This document shows positions 44,988-49,819 of a DNA stretch of 49,819 nt, piece by piece; the stretch's first letter is position 1; the number at the start of each line of letters is the position of its first letter. Made by a program: the position numbers and the translations under genes. Under the pieces are notes generated by a model. That model was not told the DNA's origin. It worked only from the letters and a program-made list of their open reading frames with translations, and did not search any database. Origin of the DNA: Salinarimonadaceae bacterium (lineage in GTDB: Bacteria; Pseudomonadota; Alphaproteobacteria; Rhizobiales; Beijerinckiaceae); contig REDO01000056.1 of assembly GCA_007693435.1 (NCBI GenBank), forward strand, positions 1-49,819, read 5' to 3'.

Positions 44988-45188
44988 ATGAACAGAGGTC
45001 AAGCGCAACAATTTCTGGCGCTCGCTCGCGTGATGGTCAAGCAGGCGCGCCTGTTGAAGCAAGACGGCTTGCCGCACAAGGCTCGTGAGCTCGTGGAACG
45101 GGCAGTCGCCTTCGACAGGCTCGCATGGGCGATGATGCGGCCGGTTCCCGTCCGTGTCGCGAGCGATCCGGCCCGTCGCGTCGGTTGA
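44988..45188 (+). CDS. Small conserved-looking protein, 66 residues
   Basis: The ATG at 44988 follows GGGGAG at the right distance (GGGGAGACAGACAATG), a strong ribosome binding site. The product is basic and helical: QQFLALARVMVKQARLLKQDGLPHKARELVERAVAFDRLAWAMM resembles a TPR-like helix pair. No name. It is convergent with the acetyltransferase gene. The upstream open frame extending to 44748 is a shadow of the oxidoreductase gene. Confidence 0.7.
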   Translation: MNRGQAQQFLALARVMVKQARLLKQDGLPHKARELVERAVAFDRLAWAMMRPVPVRVASDPARRVG

Positions 45189-45198
45189 AGTGCACCGA

Positions 45199-45702
45199 TT
45201 ACACGAAACGGGGGCGCATCTCGCCCGCGTATTCGCTTGTCGCGCCTTCTTCCAGCTCGCAGACGAGAAACCGAGCCGGATCGACCGGCCCCGGAAGCGT
45301 GAAGCGCCCGGGAGAGACCGGCGTGAAACCGAACCGCGCATAGTAGGGCTGGTCGCCGACGAGAAAGACGAGCTTCTCGCCCTGCTCCCTCGCTGCTTCG
45401 AGGGACCGGCGCATCAGAGCCGCGCCGATGCCGCGATCCATGAAGGCGGGCTCGACCGTGAGCGGTCCGAGCATGAGCGCCGGCGCGTTCCCGGCCCAGA
45501 CCGGCGTGAGCCTCACCGAACCCACGAGCAGCGTGCCGACATTGGCCACGAATGACAGACGCGGGTCGTGCCCCGCGCCCTCCCTGATGCGCGAGGCCGT
45601 GCGGGCGAAGCGCCCGGGGCCGAAGGCGCGCTCGTGCAGGCGTTCGATGGCTTCGGAATCGGATGGGCGTTCCTGACGGAGCGTGAGCGAGAGATCGGTC
45701 AT
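45199..45702 (-). CDS. GNAT-family N-acetyltransferase (YhbS-like)
   Basis: A 167-residue acetyltransferase. LGPLTVEPAFMDRGIGAALMRRSLEAAREQG contains the acetyl-CoA pyrophosphate loop (R/Q-x-x-G-I/L-G pattern), and LVFLVGDQPYYARFGFTPV is the YhbS hallmark. The substrate is unknown. ATG at 45702. The NUDIX gene is upstream on the same strand; the 198-base gap between them has no gene I support. Confidence 0.9.
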   Translation of the reverse strand: MTDLSLTLRQERPSDSEAIERLHERAFGPGRFARTASRIREGAGHDPRLSFVANVGTLLVGSVRLTPVWAGNAPALMLGPLTVEPAFMDRGIGAALMRRSLEAAREQGEKLVFLVGDQPYYARFGFTPVSPGRFTLPGPVDPARFLVCELEEGATSEYAGEMRPRFV

Positions 45703-45900
45703 GCGCGATGAAATCCGGCGAGAGCGGGTCGGCGGGCGTGGCGAAGCGAGCGGCGGAACCGCGCCGTCATCGTCGCTGCGAATTCCGTCTCCGCTCGATC
45801 ATGCGCTCCTCCGGAGCTAGCGCGCTCGCCATCTGCGCGCAGCGGGCTTCGCATAGCAGGCGCGGCCGCGCGACGCAACGCGCGCCTATCGGCCCGGCGC

Positions 45901-46356
45901 TCACCAATCCGGCGAAACCGGCTCTCCGGCGAATATCTCGCGCAGACGCCGCAACGTCCCCTCGGAGACGCCATCGGGCAGATCGTCGAGGGAGAAGAAG
46001 CGCGCCTCGGCGATCTCCCAATCCGGGCGCTTCTCGCCGATGACGGCGAAATCGTCGACGCGGTAGACGGCGACGTGATCGCGATCGGATGCGGCGCGGT
46101 TGAAAAAGAGCCCGTGCAGGACGGGCTCTGCGCGCAGCGCTATGCAGGCTTCCTCGCGCAACTCGCGCTCGAGCGCCTCGCCGATCGCCTCGCCCCGCTC
46201 GACGCCGCCGCCGGGGAATTGCCAGCCGGGCGTGTAGGTATGGCGGATCAGAAGGACGCCCTGAGCGGGATCGTGAACGACCGCGCGCGCGCCCAGCGTC
46301 ATGCCCCGCGACACCTGCCAGAACAGGTGCAACGGCTTTCTGAAAAACGGGTTCAC
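45901..46356 (-). CDS. NUDIX hydrolase
   Basis: A 151-residue pyrophosphohydrolase. The NUDIX box is GGGVERGEAIGEALERELREEA (GX5EX7REUXEE), complete and in place. The start is GTG at 46356, as no in-frame ATG gives the N-terminal strand seen in the family (LHLFWQVSRGMTLGARAVVHD). The substrate cannot be deduced; nucleotide sugars or capped nucleotides are common. It is divergent from the metallophosphoesterase. Confidence 0.9.
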   Translation of the reverse strand: MNPFFRKPLHLFWQVSRGMTLGARAVVHDPAQGVLLIRHTYTPGWQFPGGGVERGEAIGEALERELREEACIALRAEPVLHGLFFNRAASDRDHVAVYRVDDFAVIGEKRPDWEIAEARFFSLDDLPDGVSEGTLRRLREIFAGEPVSPDW

Positions 46357-46491
46357 AGCCGCCCTCGGATCGCGCCGTCAGGCAAGGCCGCGCGGGGAGC
46401 AACTTGGAAAAGGCGGTTTGTCGGAGGGTTACGCCTTGACCTTGCGCGCCGCCCGCGCGACTTCTCCATGAGAAAGGCGCTTCCCACGACG

Positions 46492-47427
46492 ATGTTCCGC
46501 ATAGCCCACCTCTCCGATCCGCATATCGGCCCCCTGCCACGCCCCCGGCTCAGAGAGCTGCTCGGCAAACGGCTCACCGGTTACATCAACTGGCATCGTG
46601 GGCGCGACCGCGCACACGATATGGAGCTGCTGGCGGCGCTGGTCGAAGACATACGCAACCAGGCGCCCGATCATGTAGCCTGCACCGGCGACATCGCCAA
46701 TATCGGCCTCCCCTCCGAATGGGAAGCGGCCCGCGACTTTCTCGCGGAACTCGGCGAACCGGAGGCGGTCAGCTTCGTGCCGGGCAATCACGACGCCTAT
46801 ATCGAAGGCGCGCTCGAGGGCATGATGGGGCTTTGCAGCCCCTGGACCTCCGACGATTCCGGCGCGGTGGCGCGCTTTCCGTTCGTGCGCCGGCGCGGCG
46901 ACGTCGCGTTCGTGGGCCTTTCCTCCGCTGTCCCGACTGCGCCTTTCATCGCGCATGGCCGCATGGGAAGGACCCAGCTTCAGGCTGCGGAGAAGATCCT
47001 CGCCGATCTCGGCGAGGAAGCATGCTTTCGCGTCGTCATGATCCATCATCCGCCGCATGTCGCGGGCGCGTCCGCCGGTCGGAACCTGACCGATGCGCGG
47101 GGCTTCGAGGCGATGATCCGGAAGGTCGGCGCGGAACTCGTCCTGCACGGCCACAACCATATCGGCACAGTCGCGACGATTCCCGGCCCGGACGGGCTTG
47201 TGCCGGTCGTCGGCGCCCCTTCGGCCTCTGCGCGCGGAGGCGCGATCGTCCACCGCGCCGCCTATTACCTGTTCGATATTTCAAATGGCGACGACGGATT
47301 TTACGTCAAGGCGCAGTTGCGCGGCTTGCTCGCGGACGGCTCGATCGGGTTTCTCGAAAACGTCTCGCTTGCAAGGAAGAGCGGCGGAATTCGCGCCTCG
47401 CTGCGGCGCGGCCGCCACGCGACATGA
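46492..47427 (+). CDS. Metallophosphoesterase
   Basis: A 311-residue calcineurin-like protein of the CpdA/3',5'-cyclic nucleotide or lipid-related group. Metal motifs: LSDPHIG, CTGDIANIG, VPGNHDAY, MIHHPPH and LHGHNHIG, all intact. The substrate is unknown. ATG at 46492 is chosen because the strand FRIAHLSDPHIG starts there; ATG at 46468 is an alternative, and neither has a good ribosome binding site. The prolyl-tRNA deacylase-like gene follows within 21 bases. Confidence 0.9.
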   Translation: MFRIAHLSDPHIGPLPRPRLRELLGKRLTGYINWHRGRDRAHDMELLAALVEDIRNQAPDHVACTGDIANIGLPSEWEAARDFLAELGEPEAVSFVPGNHDAYIEGALEGMMGLCSPWTSDDSGAVARFPFVRRRGDVAFVGLSSAVPTAPFIAHGRMGRTQLQAAEKILADLGEEACFRVVMIHHPPHVAGASAGRNLTDARGFEAMIRKVGAELVLHGHNHIGTVATIPGPDGLVPVVGAPSASARGGAIVHRAAYYLFDISNGDDGFYVKAQLRGLLADGSIGFLENVSLARKSGGIRASLRRGRHAT

Positions 47428-47447
47428 TCGGGCGGAGATACGTGACG

Positions 47448-47924
47448 ATGGACGAACTGCCCAGCGCTTGCCAAAAAGTCCTCGACGCCGCGAGCGAAAG
47501 CGGACTGGCGATCGAGATTCGCCTGATGAACGATACGACGCGCACGGCGGAAGAGGCCGCCGCGGCCTGCGGCTGCGCCGTGGCGCAGATCGTCAAGTCG
47601 CTGGTGTTTACGGGCAAGGAGACCGGCGTCGATTATCTGCTGCTCGTTTCGGGCGCGAACCGCGTGGACGAGGCCGGCGTCGCCGCTCATCTCGGCGAGC
47701 CGCTGAAGCGGCCGCGCGGCGAGCACGTGCGCGACGTCACGGGCTTCGCCATCGGAGGGATCCCGCCATTCGGGCACGCCAACCGGCTGCGCACCTTCAT
47801 GGACGAAGACCTGCTCGCATTCCCGGAAGTCTGGGCCGCCGCCGGGACGCCGAACGCCGTCTTCGCAGCCGATCCCGCCGCGATCAGGGACGCGACGCAG
47901 GCGAGCGTGATCCGCGTCGCGTGA
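47448..47924 (+). CDS. YbaK/EbsC-domain aminoacyl-tRNA deacylase-like protein
   Basis: A 158-residue protein of the YbaK/ProX family, which removes mischarged amino acids from tRNA(Pro) or related tRNAs. Landmarks: TRTAEEAAAACGCAVAQIVKSLVFTG with the conserved lysine, VSGANRVDEAGVAAHLGE and GFAIGGIPPFGHANRL with the GxxPPxGH motif. ATG at 47448 is used; ATG at 47424 overlapping the upstream stop and GTG at 47442 are alternatives. Convergent with the lipoprotein gene. Confidence 0.9.
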   Translation: MDELPSACQKVLDAASESGLAIEIRLMNDTTRTAEEAAAACGCAVAQIVKSLVFTGKETGVDYLLLVSGANRVDEAGVAAHLGEPLKRPRGEHVRDVTGFAIGGIPPFGHANRLRTFMDEDLLAFPEVWAAAGTPNAVFAADPAAIRDATQASVIRVA

Positions 47925-47934
47925 TCCGCCGCTA

Positions 47935-48546
47935 TCAGGCTCCAGCCCAACCCACGATCTCGACGAGCACCTTTTGTAGCGCGGCGTCGAGAGCGCTCAC
48001 CGCGGAAACCGGCGTCACTTCGGCGACTGGAGCGGTCGCGCGGAAGACGCGAGCCCTCGCGACACGTCCGCTCGCCTCGCTGACCGCCCGCACGGACAAT
48101 TCCACCACGGCCAGGCCCGTCGCGGCGTCGATCTCGAAGGCGCGGACCTCGGTATTGAGCTGAAAATCGGGGGAGACCCGATCGCCCGGCCGGCTGACGC
48201 CGGTGATGCGCCGCGAATTCTCGAATGAAGCGACCAGACGCGACTGCAGGAGCGCGGGCAGCTGGTCGGCCCATTGCGCGTCGGGCAAATGGCTGAGCGA
48301 CCCATTGGCTTCGCGCACCACAATGCGCTCGGTGGCGTAAATCTGGATCGACGACGGCGGCGCGATCAGCAGAAGGCCCGGCAGCGCCCGCGCGGTCGCC
48401 GGCAGGCGCTCAGGCGCGTTGAGGGAGAAGACGGTCAAGGCCGCCGAGGCGCAACCGGCAAGCGCCAGCCCGAGAAGCCCGGCGGAGACGAGACGCGCGA
48501 GTTTGCGCGTGCGCATTGCGGGGAAGGTCAGTTTTTTACTCATCAT
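47935..48546 (-). CDS. ABC-type transport auxiliary lipoprotein of the MCE system
   Basis: A 203-residue lipoprotein with the lipobox LAGC (C32) after a signal helix. The body matches the ABC transport auxiliary (PqiC-like) domain: FSLNAPERLPA, ATERIVVREANGSLSHLPDAQWADQLPALLQSRLVASFENS and FQLNTEVRAFEIDAATGLAVVELSVRAVS. Such lipoproteins complete MCE/Mla-type lipid transport, working at the outer membrane. It follows the MCE gene by 45 bases on the same strand, so the two are one operon with the permease and ATPase probably to the right of the window. Confidence 0.9.
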   Translation of the reverse strand: MMSKKLTFPAMRTRKLARLVSAGLLGLALAGCASAALTVFSLNAPERLPATARALPGLLLIAPPSSIQIYATERIVVREANGSLSHLPDAQWADQLPALLQSRLVASFENSRRITGVSRPGDRVSPDFQLNTEVRAFEIDAATGLAVVELSVRAVSEASGRVARARVFRATAPVAEVTPVSAVSALDAALQKVLVEIVGWAGA

Positions 48547-48591
48547 GTCCCAACGCCCCTCTACTACTCACAACTCCTCGGCCGAAAGCCG

Positions 48592-49819
48592 TCAGCGCCG
48601 CCCGCGGAATTCGGGAACGCTGGACTGACCGCCGAAGATCAACTGCTGCGGGTTTCGCTCGAGCGCCCGAAACGCGCGACTGATGTCCTCGAGCGCGCGG
48701 CGACCGTCATCGGCCAGCGCGCGATATTCCTGAAGGCCCGGCCCGGTGAAGCGACTGATGCCCGCAGTAATCTCGGCCGTTCTCGAATCGAGATTGTCAG
48801 CGAGCGTGCGGATCGCCTGCGCGGCCTCGCGGATGTCTTCGAAAAGCCCTTCGCCCGCCTGGTCCTCGGCCGTTCCGAGGAAGCTCTCGGCTGCGACGAG
48901 CACACCGTCGACGCGGTCGGCGGACGCGTTGAGTTTTTCGACGAGTTCGGCGGCGCTCGCGACGATCCGGTCGACGTCCCCGGCGCGCCCGCCGAGCGCG
49001 TTCGCAAATCGCTCCGCGCTGTCGATGGCGGCGGCGATCTGTTCGGGATCGATCGCGCGCGAGATTTCGCCAGCCCGGCGCAGAACCTCCCCGACATCTC
49101 CGCCGTGCTCGGCGAGAACCCGGCTGAACCCCTCGACATTCGCCAGCGTCGCGGCGAGTTGCTCACGATCGACCGCCGCCGCGAGCCCGGAAATCTGCTC
49201 CACAGCCCCGTCAATGCGCGTGGCGGTCGCGTTGAGGCTCTCGGTCAGCGTCGCGGCATTGGCTACGATGCGGTCAACGTCGTCGGCGCGCGCGCCGAGC
49301 GCGTTCGCAAAGCGCTCCGCGCTGTCGATGACGGCGGCGATCTGTTCGGGATCGACCGCGCGCGAGATTTCGCCAGCCCGGCGCAGGACTTCTTCGACTT
49401 CGCCGCCGCTTTCGGCGAGAATCCGGCTGAACCCCTCGACATTCGCCACCGTCGCGGCGAGTTGCTCACGATCGACCGCCGCCGCGAGCCCGGAAATCTG
49501 CTCCACAGCCCCGTCAATGCGCGTGGCGGTCGCGTTGAGGCTCTCGGTCAGCGTCGCGGCATTGGCTACGATGCGGTCAACGTCGTCGGCGCGCGCGCCG
49601 AGCGCGTTCGCAAAGCGCTCCGCGCTGTCGATGACGGCGGCGATCTGTTCGGGATCGACCGCGCGCGAGATTTCGCCAGCCCGTCGCAGGACTTCCTCGA
49701 CTTCGCCGCCGCTTTCGGCGAGAACCCGGCTGAACCCCTCGACATTCGCCAGCGTCGCGGCGAGTTGCTCACGATCGACCGCCGCCGCCAGCCCGGAAAT
49801 CTGCTCGATGGCGACATCG
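48592..49819 (-). CDS. MCE/MlaD-family protein, C-terminal part with tandem repeats (runs off the right edge)
   Basis: The minus strand is open from the window edge to the TGA at 48592-48594, about 408 residues of a protein whose N-terminal MCE domain must lie beyond 49819. What is visible is a helical repeat region of 101-residue units, then a unique tail ending YRALADDGRRALEDISRAFRALERNPQQLIFGG, the usual end of MlaD-type proteins. An ATG at 49506 is internal. MCE proteins form rings and helical tubes that carry phospholipids across the periplasm. The identification rests on this tail, the helical composition and the lipoprotein gene next door. Confidence 0.8.
   Translation of the reverse strand, partial: DVAIEQISGLAAAVDREQLAATLANVEGFSRVLAESGGEVEEVLRRAGEISRAVDPEQIAAVIDSAERFANALGARADDVDRIVANAATLTESLNATATRIDGAVEQISGLAAAVDREQLAATVANVEGFSRILAESGGEVEEVLRRAGEISRAVDPEQIAAVIDSAERFANALGARADDVDRIVANAATLTESLNATATRIDGAVEQISGLAAAVDREQLAATLANVEGFSRVLAEHGGDVGEVLRRAGEISRAIDPEQIAAAIDSAERFANALGGRAGDVDRIVASAAELVEKLNASADRVDGVLVAAESFLGTAEDQAGEGLFEDIREAAQAIRTLADNLDSRTAEITAGISRFTGPGLQEYRALADDGRRALEDISRAFRALERNPQQLIFGGQSSVPEFRGRR
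48898..49806 (-). repeat. Three 303-bp tandem repeats in the MCE gene
   Basis: The units are 49504-49806, 49201-49503 and 48898-49200. The first two share the first 180 bases without change (49201-49380 in the lower copy) and differ at five positions in the remaining 123. The third is clearly more diverged. Each codes for 101 residues, made of a shorter duplicated motif: AVDREQLAATLANVEGFSRVLAE and, 40 residues on, AVDPEQIAAVIDSAERFANALGA. More units may lie beyond the edge. Confidence 0.93.

Noticed and set aside
45703-45900. Possible gene between the acetyltransferase and NUDIX genes
   Set aside because: Frames here are arginine-rich shadows without starts, ribosome binding sites or similarity.

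Overview
The window is GC-rich, densely coded chromosomal DNA of an alphaproteobacterium, most likely of the order Hyphomicrobiales (Rhizobiales). The main pointers are the BioMNY biotin transporter, a MarR / OmpR-type regulator / histidine kinase set of the PetP-PetR type, an extensin-like lipoprotein, DUF2336 and DUF1499 proteins, a small XRE regulator of the kind common in rhizobia, and an RgtE/ArnT-like lipid A operon. I cannot fix the genus. I see no rRNA, tRNA, CRISPR array, prophage or plasmid functions. The only mobile DNA is one end of an IS481-family element at the left edge.

Layout. 1-435: truncated IS481 element. 655-2640: bioMNY. 2675-6867: purD, a YbjN-like protein, proC, a TetR-type regulator and a CsaA-like tRNA-binding protein. 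6884-12394: ilvE facing a MarR / response regulator / kinase operon, then a DUF1499 protein and a metallo-beta-lactamase-fold hydrolase. 12500-14108: a 33-residue membrane protein and an amidase. 14286-16628: extensin-like lipoprotein and a soluble globin-coupled chemotaxis transducer. 16641-20075 (minus): an overlapping four-gene operon (ArnT-like transferase, GT2, LAB_N protein, PNPOx-like). 20350-25171: EamA transporter, mrp, XRE regulator, nadK, receiver protein and HPt protein, meeting DUF2336 and lytic transglycosylase genes from the other strand (25148-27381). 27531-37744: MaoC hydratase and CitE-like lyase, flavin reductase, nitroreductase, secreted repeat protein, gatB, ndk, small envelope proteins and an ABC_membrane_2 exporter. 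37913-43865: SbcD/SbcC-like pair, isochorismatase-fold hydrolase, prfC. 43954-47924: assorted enzymes. 47935-49819 (minus): end of an MCE lipid-transport operon.

How the genes work together. Translational coupling is common: four-base ATGA-type overlaps join marR/regulator, arnT/GT2/LAB_N/PNPOx, receiver/HPt, transglycosylase/DUF2336 and sbcD/sbcC. Non-ATG starts are frequent (TTG for bioN, marR, the globin transducer, the EamA transporter, mrp, nadK and the PNPOx-like gene). Clear intrinsic terminators follow ilvE, the 33-residue gene and the XRE gene.

I find no convincing undescribed multi-gene defence or metabolic system. The points most worth a second look are the near-identical 303-bp tandem repeats inside the MCE protein gene at the right edge, the unannotated 33-residue protein with a strong ribosome binding site and its own terminator, the receiver/HPt/DUF2336/transglycosylase cluster, and the perfect inverted repeat just before the marR start.
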